DNA of 64,000 nucleotides, from the NCBI GenBank assembly GCA_015075185.1, contig JABTUW010000001.1, positions 372,001 to 436,000 of the forward strand, in the 5' to 3' direction. The notes beneath the pieces were generated by a model. The model saw nothing but the letters and a program-made list of their open reading frames with translations. It was not told the DNA's origin and ran no database searches. This stretch comes from Anaerolineales bacterium. Its GTDB lineage: Bacteria > Chloroflexota > Anaerolineae > 4572-78 > J111. The first letter of the stretch is position 1. Each line of letters opens with the position of its first letter. The translations under genes were made by a program, and so were the position numbers. Below, one piece after another: positions 34,446 through 41,833 of this stretch.

Positions 34446-35572
34446 CTACTGTATTTCTGTACTTCCAGATAAATCGGCTTGGGGTCGAACTCCGGCGTGA
34501 CCAGGGTAAAGTAATCCAGGTAAGTACGGGCCGACCAGGGATAGCGAAAGGCCCAGACGGCCATCATTTTGGCCCAGGGCCAGCTTTTGACCAGTTCGTA
34601 GGCGCGTAGGGTGTTCTCGATGCGTTGGGTCGGCTTGACGGCGCGGGTCCAGCGAGGGTGATCGTTCCAGCCGCCTTCGGTGATGTAGATGGGCAGGTCG
34701 GCATAGCCGCGCTCAAGCAGCAGTTGATGGACTAACTCCGTCCGCCGGAAGTTGATCACGTTGGGGTCAGGGGGATCGTCGGCGGGGAACACCCAGCCGT
34801 AGGCATGGACAGCCAGACCATCCATGACTTCACCCGCGCCGGCATCGAACATCCGGCCCAGGTAAACCAAATCGTTCATCGCCTGATCGCTGCTGGCGGG
34901 GGCCAGGGTTGGGGCCAAAGCCCCACCCAGCACCTGCACGTTTGGATTAGCCGCTTTGGCCCGCCGATAGGCTGCGGCCAGGAGTTGGGTGTAACCCTCC
35001 GGGTCAAGCGGCTGAAAGCCCCACTCCAGCGCCAGATTCGGCTCGTTCCAGATGATAATCGCTGTGACTCGATCCCCGTACCGCTCTACAAAGGCCTGCA
35101 CAAAATCGCCGAAATCATTGTATCGTGCCGGGGCCAAAAAAGACGAGGCTGACTCGGGCGGCCTGGCCCATTCGGGGGTCATGCCCAGCCGGGCGATGAC
35201 GGTCAACCCCTGGCGATTGGCATGATCAATCACGACATCGCTGTGAGACCAGTCGAAAAAACCGGGGAATGGCTCGTGGTAGGCCCAGGGGAAGTACTCA
35301 ACGATCCAGGGCGCGCCCATCTCGCGGACCATTTCCAGGGTGCGTTTGATTTTCCAGGCTTCGACCTCGTCGGTGAGACGAGTGTGGACGCCCATTTTGG
35401 GATTGGCGGTGATAACGCTTTGTTGGGGGCCGAGTTCGAGGAGGCCAGGCGGTGAGGAGGCGGGGAGAAGCAGGGTGAATAACAAAATAAGCGCCAGGTA
35501 AGGCCAAAACGTAAAACATCCCCAGGGGAGGCTACGCCCTAAAACGTGAAACGTAAAACGTAAAAATGTCAT
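34424..35572 (-). CDS. Clan GH-A glycosidase-like protein (GH39/GH5-like), membrane anchored
   Basis: 382 residues from ATG 35572. An N-terminal helix (about 22-40) is followed by a TIM-barrel with 'AIIIWNEPNLALEW' (Glu177, acid/base position) and 'LPIYITEGGWNDHP' (Glu299, nucleophile position), the paired glutamates of clan A retaining glycosidases. The likely substrate is a xylan- or mannan-type surface or environmental glycan; unspecified. The start ATG overlaps the upstream stop (ATGA at 35569-35572). The first ~21 residues are encoded by a composite repeat, and the C-terminal residues 'YSRVVASNQ' by another. Confidence 0.78.
   Translation of the reverse strand: MTFLRFTFHVLGRSLPWGCFTFWPYLALILLFTLLLPASSPPGLLELGPQQSVITANPKMGVHTRLTDEVEAWKIKRTLEMVREMGAPWIVEYFPWAYHEPFPGFFDWSHSDVVIDHANRQGLTVIARLGMTPEWARPPESASSFLAPARYNDFGDFVQAFVERYGDRVTAIIIWNEPNLALEWGFQPLDPEGYTQLLAAAYRRAKAANPNVQVLGGALAPTLAPASSDQAMNDLVYLGRMFDAGAGEVMDGLAVHAYGWVFPADDPPDPNVINFRRTELVHQLLLERGYADLPIYITEGGWNDHPRWTRAVKPTQRIENTLRAYELVKSWPWAKMMAVWAFRYPWSARTYLDYFTLVTPEFDPKPIYLEVQKYSRVVASNQ
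35511..35570 (-). repeat. Composite repeat encoding the N-terminus of the glycosidase
   Basis: CCCCAGGGGAGGCTACGCCC double hairpin followed by AAAACGTG/AAACGTA 7-bp units. On the minus strand this reads 'MTFLRFTFHVLGRSLPWGCF'. Confidence 0.7.
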
Positions 35573-35967
35573 AGTTTTTTCAGGGCAGACCACGCCTGCC
35601 CCGCAAACAGTAACCCGGCGATAAACTGCAACAAGCCGCCAACAGCCGCCGCTGCGCCTAACCAGGTTCCACCCAACAGAGCCAAACCAGGCTGGCCCAG
35701 AAGCACCAGAAGCAGGCCAATATTGAACAAGACAAATACCATTGTCGCTGATCCAGGCGGGGGAGACAGCCAGCGGTCATAAACCAGGGCCAGGCCCAAT
35801 TGGGTCAGCCAGCCGAGGAGGAAAAGCTGCTGGGTGGCGGCGATGGCGGTATAGGCTAAAGGATTAAAGCCTAACCAGCCATCAAACACAGAGACGGCCT
35901 GGGCCAGCAAGCCTAACACCAGATAGATCAGAGCCGTGGTGAGAAATTTTTTGACAATAGGTGACAT
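35569..35967 (-). CDS. Small haem-copper oxidase subunit I-like membrane protein
   Basis: 132 residues from ATG 35967; the longer open frame upstream overlaps csoR on the other strand and was rejected. Four membrane helices. 'KKFLTTALIYLVLGLLAQAV' and 'FNPLAYTAIAATQQLFLLGW' resemble the first helices of cbb3-type oxidase subunit I proteins, which also occur as short stand-alone proteins in Chloroflexota. Only part of that fold is present and the usual His ligands are not evident, so catalysis is doubtful. It is translationally coupled to the glycosidase gene. Confidence 0.6.
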   Translation of the reverse strand: MSPIVKKFLTTALIYLVLGLLAQAVSVFDGWLGFNPLAYTAIAATQQLFLLGWLTQLGLALVYDRWLSPPPGSATMVFVLFNIGLLLVLLGQPGLALLGGTWLGAAAAVGGLLQFIAGLLFAGQAWSALKKL

Positions 35968-36064
35968 ATAGCCGTCCATTATACCGTTAATTACGCTCCC
36001 CGAAAAAGAAGCACAGTCCACCTCGGCAGACCCATTGTCATCAAAAAACGGTGACATTTTTCCC

Positions 36065-36093
36065 TTGACATCCTTTATAGCGTATGCTATACT
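36065..36093 (+). promoter_or_regulatory. sigma-70-type promoter of csoR
   Basis: TTGACA (36065-36070) and TATACT (36088-36093) are separated by 17 bases, a near-consensus promoter. An inverted repeat TATAGC-GTAT-GCTATA (36076-36091) overlaps the -10 element. Confidence 0.75.
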
Positions 36094-36104
36094 CTCCTTC
36101 CAGG

Positions 36105-36130
36105 ATACCCCCTCCCAGGGGGGAGGGGGT
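36105..36130 (+). promoter_or_regulatory. GC-rich inverted repeat, candidate CsoR operator
   Basis: ACCCCCTCCC-AGGG-GGGAGGGGGT (36107-36130) lies between the promoter and the csoR start. CsoR operators are usually G/C-tract palindromes flanked by A/T, as here. It also resembles the REP-like repeats at 33626 and 33780, so it may be a repeat that was co-opted. Confidence 0.5.
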
Positions 36131-36156
36131 GGTAAGAAAAAGAAAGACAGCACGTC

Positions 36157-36432
36157 ATGAACGAAGAAACAAGCAAGATTGTTAACCGATTGAAGAGTAT
36201 CGAAGGGCATGTGCGCGGCGTCGAGAAGATGGTGGAGGAGGAAGCTTACTGCATTGATATTGTTAAGCAAGTCGAAGCCATCCAGGCGGCCCTGCAAAAA
36301 GTGAGCGCCCTGGTGCTCGACCGCCACCTGCATACCTGCGTCACCACCGCCATTCGCGGCGACGACCCCGCAGAGCGGGAGCGGGTGATTGACGAGATTA
36401 TGGGCGTGTTCAACGCCAGAGGGAAGAGCTGA
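36157..36432 (+). CDS. csoR: CsoR/RcnR family metal-sensing repressor
   Basis: 91 residues, all-helical. 'NRLKSIEGHVRGVEKMVEEE' is the DNA-facing N-terminus. Ligands follow the Cys-His-Cys pattern of copper sensors: Cys in 'EAYCIDIVKQ' (about 32), then His and Cys in 'DRHLHTCVT' (about 57-61). In the apo form CsoR represses copper efflux genes, and Cu(I) releases it. It has a strong promoter of its own and heads the CopZ-thioredoxin-CopA gene row. A 15-bp stem-loop follows the stop. Confidence 0.93.
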   Translation: MNEETSKIVNRLKSIEGHVRGVEKMVEEEAYCIDIVKQVEAIQAALQKVSALVLDRHLHTCVTTAIRGDDPAERERVIDEIMGVFNARGKS

Positions 36433-36434
36433 TG

Positions 36435-36478
36435 CGTGATGCGTGATACGTAAGAGCTTTTATGTATCACGCATCACG
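36435..36478 (+). terminator. 15-bp stem-loop made of GATGCGT repeats after csoR
   Basis: CGTGATGCGTGATAC (36435-36449), 14-base loop, GTATCACGCATCACG (36464-36478), a perfect stem. The left arm also continues a 7-bp TGATGCG tandem repeat. Terminator or partial read-through point before copZ. Confidence 0.6.
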
Positions 36479-36531
36479 TTTCACGATAAAGTGAATCTGC
36501 CATTTAATTTATCACAATCAAGGAGAATTCC

Positions 36532-36738
36532 ATGCAAACCAAAACCTTCAAAGTCCCCAATATTTCTTGTGGACATTGTGTCCACGCGATTCAAAGTGAA
36601 GTCGGCGAGCTGGCCGGAGTCAAAAAAGTAGTCGCCTCCCAGGACACCAAAATGGTCACCGTAGAATGGGAAGCGCCCCAGACCTGGGAAAGTATCAAGG
36701 CGCTGTTGACCGAGATTAACTACCCGCCGGAGAATTAA
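36532..36738 (+). CDS. copZ: Heavy-metal-associated (HMA) copper chaperone, CopZ-like
   Basis: 68 residues, a single ferredoxin-like HMA domain. The metal site is 'VPNISCGHCVHAI' (Cys13-x-x-Cys16), with 'GELAGVKKV' and 'MVTVEWE' as in CopZ/Atx1. It would carry Cu(I) to the HMA domains of the CopA ATPase downstream. Shine-Dalgarno AAGGAG lies 6 bases before the ATG. The central residue pair is Gly-His rather than the usual Met-x or Ala-Asn, which also occurs in chaperones. Confidence 0.9.
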   Translation: MQTKTFKVPNISCGHCVHAIQSEVGELAGVKKVVASQDTKMVTVEWEAPQTWESIKALLTEINYPPEN

Positions 36739-36766
36739 AAAACATTATCGGAATTAAGCCCAGAAC

Positions 36767-36869
36767 ATGTCATTTCGAGCGACGAAGGAGCGAGAAATCC
36801 CTTTGGCGTCACTCTTTAGCCAGGATTCGAGGGATTTCTCGTTCCGCTCCGCTTCACTCGAAATGACAT
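36767..36869. mobile_element. 103-bp MITE-like element with 13-bp terminal inverted repeats
   Basis: Begins ATGTCATTTCGAG and ends CTCGAAATGACAT, with subterminal CGAGAAATCCC / GGGATTTCTCG. It has no coding capacity. A diverged copy of 104 bp is at 40894-40997. Similar 'TGTCATTTCGAGCGA' repeats are known from many bacterial genomes. Confidence 0.7.
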
Positions 36870-36955
36870 GGATAGTGTGCCTTTTATTCCTAATAACATT
36901 TAAGGTTTGGAAGGTGAGTAATCTTCCGCCCTTCCGGCCACTTTTGCCATAGTGT

Positions 36956-37336
36956 ATGATAACTATCGTCAAAGTCCTTGTTTTTCTCTTGATTTTAAGT
37001 CTGCTCCTGCCAGCCTGCGGCGGCGCAACCCCGACGTTAGGCATCGCCGGCCAGCCGACACTGGTCTTTATCTATACCGATGGTTGAATTCCTTGAGCGG
37101 AGATGGCGCCCATCGTGGATGGGCTGGAGCAGGAGTACAGCGGGCAAATCGCCGTGCAGCGCATCAATGCCAATGAAGGGGACGGGCCGGCTATCATGCG
37201 CGCTTATAAGATTTTGGGCCACCCTGTCCTGTTGATTTTTAACAGCCAACAACAAGAGCTGCATCGCCTCATCGGGCCGAAGCCGGCCCGCGAGGTGGAA
37301 ATACTGCTGCAAGAAGTGTTAAACGTTAAACGTTGA
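36956..37336 (+). CDS. Thioredoxin-like lipoprotein, predicted selenoprotein with UxxU motif
   Basis: 126 residues if UGA at 37085-37087 and 37094-37096 are read as selenocysteine (residues 44 and 47). The N-terminus 'VFLLILSLLLPACGG' is a lipoprotein signal with lipobox LPAC (Cys21). The thioredoxin part reads 'PTLVFIYTDG-U-IP-U-AEMAPIVDGLE', then 'AVQRINANEG' and 'ILGHPVLLIF' (cis-Pro). The two UGAs fall exactly where family members have the CxxC cysteines, and the frame is otherwise open. A 7-bp hairpin with GUG loop lies 18 nt after the second UGA. The real stop is UGA at 37334-37336, inside a TTAAACG tandem repeat, with no hairpin at that spacing noted. Lies between copZ and copA, so a role in thiol or metal-centre reduction outside the membrane is inferred. 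Confidence 0.85.
37108..37124 (+). promoter_or_regulatory. Predicted bacterial SECIS hairpin for the thioredoxin gene
   Basis: GCCCATC, loop GTG, GATGGGC: a perfect 7-bp stem with G then U in the loop. The loop starts 27 nt after the first UGA and 18 nt after the second, so both are inside the usual window of about 16-37 nt for SelB-dependent recoding. It is within the coding region, as bacterial SECIS elements are. Confidence 0.75.
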
Positions 37337-37411
37337 ATGTTTGGCTAAAGAACTCCCAAACTGAGTTTGGGCACAAGTCTTATCGTTTGAATGTTAAATG
37401 AGAGGTTCGTT

Positions 37412-39913
37412 ATGTCGGAACAAAAACAATTGACCATGCCCGTTCTTGGCATGACCTGTGCCAACTGCGTGGCTACGGTTGAACGAAGCGCAAAAAAAGC
37501 CGAGGGCGTCAGCGATGCCGTCGTTAATTTTGGCAGCGAGAAGCTGACCGTTACCTATGACCCGGCCGTGGCCTCTCCCCAGGCCGTGGTCGAGCGGGTG
37601 GAGAAGGCGGGGTATCAGGTGCCTGTCGCGACGATGGAACTGCCCATCACCGGGATGACCTGCGCCAATTGTGTCAACACGGTTGAGCGCACCTTGAACA
37701 AAAAGGTACCGGGCATCATCGAGGCGACGGTCAACTTTGCGACCGAAAAGGCGACCGTCAAATATATTCCGGGCGCGGTGACGCGGGCCGATATGGTAGC
37801 CGCCATTGAACGGGCCGGGTATGGCGTCGTTGAGGCAGGTTCGGAGGAAGCGTTAGTAGACGCCGAAAAAGAAGCCCGCGAGGCTGAGATTCGGGACCAG
37901 ACCCGCAAGTTGTGGATTGGGGTCATTTTTACCCTGCCGCTGTTCCTGTTCAGCATGGCCCGCGATTTTGGGCTGGTGGGGCATTGGGCGCACGAGAGCT
38001 GGGTCAACTATGTCCTGTGGCTGCTGGCAACGCCGGTCCAATTCTACACCGGCTGGGATTACTACGTCGGCGGATACAAAGCCCTGCGCAACAGATCGGC
38101 TAATATGGATGTGCTGGTCGCGCTGGGGTCATCGGTGGCTTATTTCTACTCCATCTTTATTACGATGGGACTGCTGGGGGGGCACGTTTACTTTGAAACA
38201 TCGGCGGCGATCATTACCCTGATTAAGGTGGGCAAGCTGCTGGAAGTGAGGGCCAAGGGTAAAACCAGCGAAGCGATTAAAGCCTTGATGGGCCTGCAAG
38301 CCAAAACTGCCCGCGTCGAGCGCAACGGCGTCGAGATTGACATTCCCACCGATCAGGTTGCCGCCGGCGATGTGGTCATCGTCCGCCCCGGCGAGAAAAT
38401 CCCGGTGGATGGGGTGGTCACCAGCGGCCGCTCGGCGGTGGACGAGTCGCTCCTGACCGGCGAGAGTCTGCCGGTTGACAAAAAAGCCGGCGATGCGGTC
38501 ATCGGGGCAACGCTCAACAAGCAGGGGCTGCTCAAAATCGAGGCGATCAAAGTGGGCCGCGAGACAGCCCTGGCCCAAATTATCCGGCTGGTGGAGGAAG
38601 CGCAAGGCTCCAAAGCGCCGATTCAAGCCCTGGCCGATAAGGTTTCGGCTATTTTTGTACCGGTGGTGATTGTGATTGCCCTGCTGACCTTTACCGCCTG
38701 GTGGCTGGGTGGGGCCGGCTTTACCGCTGCACTGGTGCGGATGGTGGCGGTGCTGGTCATCGCCTGCCCTTGCGCCCTGGGCCTGGCTACTCCGACGGCG
38801 ATTGTCGTCGGCATGGGCAAGGGGGCGACGCAGGGCATCCTATTCAAGAACAGCGCCGCCCTGGAAAAGGGGCACGCCCTCCAGGCGATTGTACTGGATA
38901 AGACCGGCACGATTACCAAAGGCGAGCCGGCCGTGACGGACGTAGTAGTCAGCAGCCAGTGGTCAGCCCATAGGGGGCCTTCGGCTCTAGCCAGTAGCCA
39001 GACAGCGGCGGTCGGCAGTCAGCCGTCGGCGGTCATCTTACAGCTTGCTGCTTCGGCGGAACGGGGTTCTGAGCATCCTTTGGGGGAAGCAGTGGTGCGG
39101 GCGGCGCAGGAACAGGGTTTGACCCTGAGTGAACCGGCGGGGTTTGAGGCAATTGCCGGGCATGGCATCGCCGCCGAAGTGGACGGGCATAAAATCCTCA
39201 TCGGCAATGCCAGGTTGATGGAAAGCCGGCAGATTGCCTTGAACGGCCTGGGTCAGAAGGTCCAGCAGTTGCAGAACGAGGCCAAAACGGCCATGTGGGT
39301 CGCCGTTGACGGCCAGGCGTCGGCGGTGATCGGCATTGCCGACACCATCAAGGAAGGGTCCAAAGAGGCCATCGCCGACCTCAAGCGACAGGGTTTGCAG
39401 GTGGTCATGATGACCGGCGATAATCAAGCCACCGCCCATGCTATCGCCGCCGAAGTGGGGATTGATCGAGTGCTGGCCGAAGTGCTGCCGGGCGACAAAG
39501 CTGCCAACGTGGCCAAGCTGCAAGCCGAAGGGCTGGTGGTCGGTATGGTCGGCGACGGCATTAACGATGCGCCCGCCCTGGCCCAGGCCGATGTGGGCAT
39601 TGCCATCGGCACGGGCGCGGACGTGGCTATGGAAGCGGCCGGGATTACCCTGATCAGCGGCGACCTTCGCGGCGTGCCCAGGGCTATCCGCCTGAGCCGG
39701 GCGACGATGCGGGTGATCAAAGAGAATCTCTTCTGGGCCTTTGCCTATAACGTCCTTCTCATTCCGGTCGCTGCCGGGGTGCTGGCTTTCTTTCCCGGTC
39801 TGCCGGTGTACCTGCGCGAACTGCACCCCATCGCGGCGGCCTTTGCCATGGCTTTTAGCTCGGTGACGGTGGTGGGCAACAGCCTGCGGCTGCGGGGAAT
39901 GAAGATTGGATGA
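37412..39913 (+). CDS. copA: Cu(I)-exporting P1B-type ATPase, two HMA domains
   Basis: 833 residues from ATG 37412, preceded by GAGAGG. Two HMA domains, each with 'GMTCANC' (Cys16/19 and Cys84/87); the A-domain '[11 protein letters not shown]'; the transport motif '[14 protein letters not shown]' (Cys452-Pro-Cys454); the phosphorylated Asp496 in '[13 protein letters not shown]'; the N-domain 'SEHPLGEA'; and '[20 protein letters not shown]'. It pumps Cu(I) out of the cytoplasm. Between the P-site and the N-domain lies about 25 residues of repeat-derived sequence ('[17 protein letters not shown]...'), at the same place as in the second CopA (50261). Probably controlled by the adjacent CsoR. Confidence 0.95.
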   Translation: MSEQKQLTMPVLGMTCANCVATVERSAKKAEGVSDAVVNFGSEKLTVTYDPAVASPQAVVERVEKAGYQVPVATMELPITGMTCANCVNTVERTLNKKVPGIIEATVNFATEKATVKYIPGAVTRADMVAAIERAGYGVVEAGSEEALVDAEKEAREAEIRDQTRKLWIGVIFTLPLFLFSMARDFGLVGHWAHESWVNYVLWLLATPVQFYTGWDYYVGGYKALRNRSANMDVLVALGSSVAYFYSIFITMGLLGGHVYFETSAAIITLIKVGKLLEVRAKGKTSEAIKALMGLQAKTARVERNGVEIDIPTDQVAAGDVVIVRPGEKIPVDGVVTSGRSAVDESLLTGESLPVDKKAGDAVIGATLNKQGLLKIEAIKVGRETALAQIIRLVEEAQGSKAPIQALADKVSAIFVPVVIVIALLTFTAWWLGGAGFTAALVRMVAVLVIACPCALGLATPTAIVVGMGKGATQGILFKNSAALEKGHALQAIVLDKTGTITKGEPAVTDVVVSSQWSAHRGPSALASSQTAAVGSQPSAVILQLAASAERGSEHPLGEAVVRAAQEQGLTLSEPAGFEAIAGHGIAAEVDGHKILIGNARLMESRQIALNGLGQKVQQLQNEAKTAMWVAVDGQASAVIGIADTIKEGSKEAIADLKRQGLQVVMMTGDNQATAHAIAAEVGIDRVLAEVLPGDKAANVAKLQAEGLVVGMVGDGINDAPALAQADVGIAIGTGADVAMEAAGITLISGDLRGVPRAIRLSRATMRVIKENLFWAFAYNVLLIPVAAGVLAFFPGLPVYLRELHPIAAAFAMAFSSVTVVGNSLRLRGMKIG
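38943..39033 (+). repeat. In-frame composite repeat in copA
   Basis: GTAGTCA/GCAGCCA/GTGGTCA units, then CCCATAGGGGGCCTTCGGCT, CTAGCCA/GTAGCCA units, and GCGGTCG/GCAGTCA units. The core is identical to the leader repeat at 62877-62898. Confidence 0.75.
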
Positions 39914-40012
39914 TAAGAGGAAAATAAGCTCGAAACCGCCTATTGCCAAAGCGGTAAAGTCGTGATAAGCTAGAATTATTTAACGACTCCTGCCCGGTAG
40001 AGTGTCAAAAAG

Positions 40013-40267
40013 ATGCCAACGGCTTTACTGATCGGTCCTTATCGTTTCTACTTCTATTCTTACGACTGCGCTGAGCCACGACACATGCACGTTGACCGAG
40101 AAAAGATGAGCGTTAAGTTTTGGTTAGACCCGGATGTTTCCCTGGCTGACAACTACGGCTTTAGTCGTAAAGAGTTACGAGACATTGAGCGGATTATGCG
40201 CGATAATTTGGAGAAGTTGAGAAATGAATGGGACGCATTCTGTCACGATGACCCTCACTCCCGTTAA
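40013..40267 (+). CDS. DUF4160 protein
   Basis: 84 residues. 'YRFYFYSYDCAEPRHMHVDR' followed by 'KFWLDPDVSLADNYGFSRKE' is the DUF4160 signature ('EP.H.HV' plus acidic strand). DUF4160 genes usually stand immediately before a DUF2442 gene, as here with a 20-base overlap; the pair has been suggested to be toxin-antitoxin-like, but no activity is established. It interrupts the copper gene row and is probably an independent cassette. Confidence 0.88.
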   Translation: MPTALLIGPYRFYFYSYDCAEPRHMHVDREKMSVKFWLDPDVSLADNYGFSRKELRDIERIMRDNLEKLRNEWDAFCHDDPHSR

Positions 40268-40526
40268 AATAGTCAATGTGACGATTAGTGATGATACGCT
40301 GGCGGTTGACCTGGAGGATGGCCGGACGATTGCTGTACCTATCGGCTGGTATCCCCGTTTAGCCTATAGCACACCTGCGGAACGAGCCAATTTTCAGATT
40401 AGTGGGGCAGGTTATGGTATCCACTGGCCTGATTTGGATGAGGATATTGGGGTGGAAGGGTTGATATTGGGCAAGAAATCAACTGAAAGTCAAAGCTCGT
40501 TTGAGCGCTGGCTTCAACGCCGATAG
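40248..40526 (+). CDS. DUF2442 protein
   Basis: 92 residues from ATG 40248, overlapping the DUF4160 gene. 'LAVDLEDGRTIAVPIGWYPR' and 'GIHWPDLDEDIGVEGLIL' match DUF2442, a small partner of DUF4160 that may bind DNA as an antitoxin-like regulator (inference from the family context). A strong terminator follows at 40561. An upstream in-frame start at 40224 is possible but would increase the overlap. Confidence 0.88.
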   Translation: MTLTPVKIVNVTISDDTLAVDLEDGRTIAVPIGWYPRLAYSTPAERANFQISGAGYGIHWPDLDEDIGVEGLILGKKSTESQSSFERWLQRR

Positions 40527-40560
40527 TTCCTTCAATCGAGCAATCAGGTAGAAGGTAGAA

Positions 40561-40591
40561 GCCCGGCCCTGGTGGCCGGGCTTATTTATTT
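40561..40591 (+). terminator. Rho-independent terminator after the DUF4160/DUF2442 pair
   Basis: GCCCGGCC, loop CTGGT, GGCCGGGC, then TTATTTATTT. A perfect 8-bp GC stem with a T-rich tail. Confidence 0.85.
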
Positions 40592-41040
40592 AGCCGGACC
40601 CATTCAAACGCGTGGGGGTGTCATTTCGCAAACCGGGGATAACCAGCCACAGCCATTGCCGGCATTTGAATAAGCGCAGCGGTAGTAGCTCTGTCGGGAA
40701 GCGCTGGCCGCGATGCCACTACCAGTGGTCCAGGGGACTAAACTGCTGCTTGGCGCAAGGTGGGCAGAGGTCACCCGGAGTGCCTTTGTCTGTCTTTTTT
40801 TGCCGAATCCCTCCAACATGGCCGGGTCAAATTCATAACAACGGGCAAAATTAGTGTATAATTCAGAACGTTATTTGTACTCTACAATGATTAATGTCAT
40901 TTTGAGCGACGAAGGAGCGAAAAATCCCCAGGACCTACGTTTGCAACCGAATTTTTGAGGGATTCTTCACTCCGCTTCGCTCCGTTCAGAATGACATATG
41001 TAAGCCCACATGATTTGCGTAAGTCCAGTTAAGGAAAGTA
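40592..41040. other. Intergenic region with MITE-like copy; no gene seen
   Basis: About 300 bases (40592-40893) have no coding frame that I recognise. The MITE-like element at 40894-40997 follows, then 43 bases to the sortase gene. Short open frames here have no family resemblance. Confidence 0.5.
40894..40997. mobile_element. 104-bp MITE-like element, second copy
   Basis: Begins ATGTCATTTTGAGCGACGAA and ends TTCAGAATGACAT, matching the element at 36767-36869 at both ends; the middle has diverged. Confidence 0.7.
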
Positions 41041-41823
41041 ATGAGGCTTAAATTAATTGTTTTCGGCTTATGGGGTTCACTGCTGGGCGGCGCGTGCGCC
41101 ATGCTCCTGATTGTGCTGCTGCTCCTGGGGAATCGCTGGCTACTCAAGCCAGAATCCCGTGAAGGAGCGGTCCTGGGTTCCCCGGTCACGCCGCTCCTCA
41201 TCCCGACGATTCCGCCTCTGATTGTTGAAACCCCTGCGCCGCTGGCCGATGCTCCCCGTGTCGAGACGCCGGAAGCCCTGCTGCCAACCGTTACCCCCGA
41301 ACTGGTCCCGATTATTCCGGTCGTGACACCCACTCCCCCCCAGGAACCGGCGCCTATCGTCCCAACGGCTGCGGCTCCTCCGCTAGCTGGCATCCGCCTG
41401 GCGACGCGCCTGGTCATCCCCGCCATTGGCTTGGACACCTGGGTTGTGCCGGCGCCCCGGCAAGGCGACTCGTGGCAGGTGGATCATTTGGGTCAGATCG
41501 TCGGCCACCTGGAAAATACCGCTGCGCCGGGGTCGAGCGGCAATATCGTTCTGGCCGGGCACTATACGTTGGAGGAGACCAGGGGCGGGCCAGGGCCGTT
41601 TTACAAGCTGAAGGGGCTGGTCCCCGGAGATGTGGTAACGGTTTATCGCGGCGACGAAAGGTTTGATTACGTCATAGACGGTTTCCAAACTGTTGATGAA
41701 AAAGCAGTGGATGTGACCTATTCAACCGGAACTGCCCAGCTTACTTTACTGACCTGCACCCAGTGGGATCGGAATCAAGGCGAGTATGTAAAACGGCTGA
41801 TTGTTAAGGGGCACTTACTTTAG
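41041..41823 (+). CDS. Class D/E-type sortase
   Basis: 260 residues. One N-terminal helix (about 8-30), a long Pro/Thr-rich wall-spanning stalk (about 45-115) and a sortase beta-barrel. The catalytic residues are His174 in 'IVLAGHYTLEE', Cys239 in 'LTLLTCTQWD' and Arg252 in 'VKRLIVKG'. Sortases cleave a C-terminal sorting signal and attach proteins to the envelope. No LPxTG-type substrate was seen in the window, so partners lie elsewhere. It ends 10 bases before the response regulator gene. Confidence 0.9.
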   Translation: MRLKLIVFGLWGSLLGGACAMLLIVLLLLGNRWLLKPESREGAVLGSPVTPLLIPTIPPLIVETPAPLADAPRVETPEALLPTVTPELVPIIPVVTPTPPQEPAPIVPTAAAPPLAGIRLATRLVIPAIGLDTWVVPAPRQGDSWQVDHLGQIVGHLENTAAPGSSGNIVLAGHYTLEETRGGPGPFYKLKGLVPGDVVTVYRGDERFDYVIDGFQTVDEKAVDVTYSTGTAQLTLLTCTQWDRNQGEYVKRLIVKGHLL

Positions 41824-41833
41824 GCAATTGTCA

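Noticed and set aside
35968..36333. N-terminal extension of the small oxidase-like protein
   Set aside because: It would run antisense through csoR and its promoter; the membrane protein starts well at ATG 35967.
36754..37044. Minus-strand reading frame of 96 codons
   Set aside because: It translates the MITE-like element ('VISSEAERNEKSL...') and overlaps the selenothioredoxin; no coding character.
36956..37336. Pseudogene or sequencing error explanation for the two UGAs in the thioredoxin-like gene
   Set aside because: Both UGAs fall precisely on the two CxxC positions, the frame is otherwise intact, and a correctly spaced SECIS-like hairpin follows. A second gene nearby shows the same pattern.
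40604..40854. Short reading frames on both strands in the 40.6-40.9 kb gap
   Set aside because: No family resemblance, no ribosome site, and the two frames overlap each other on opposite strands.
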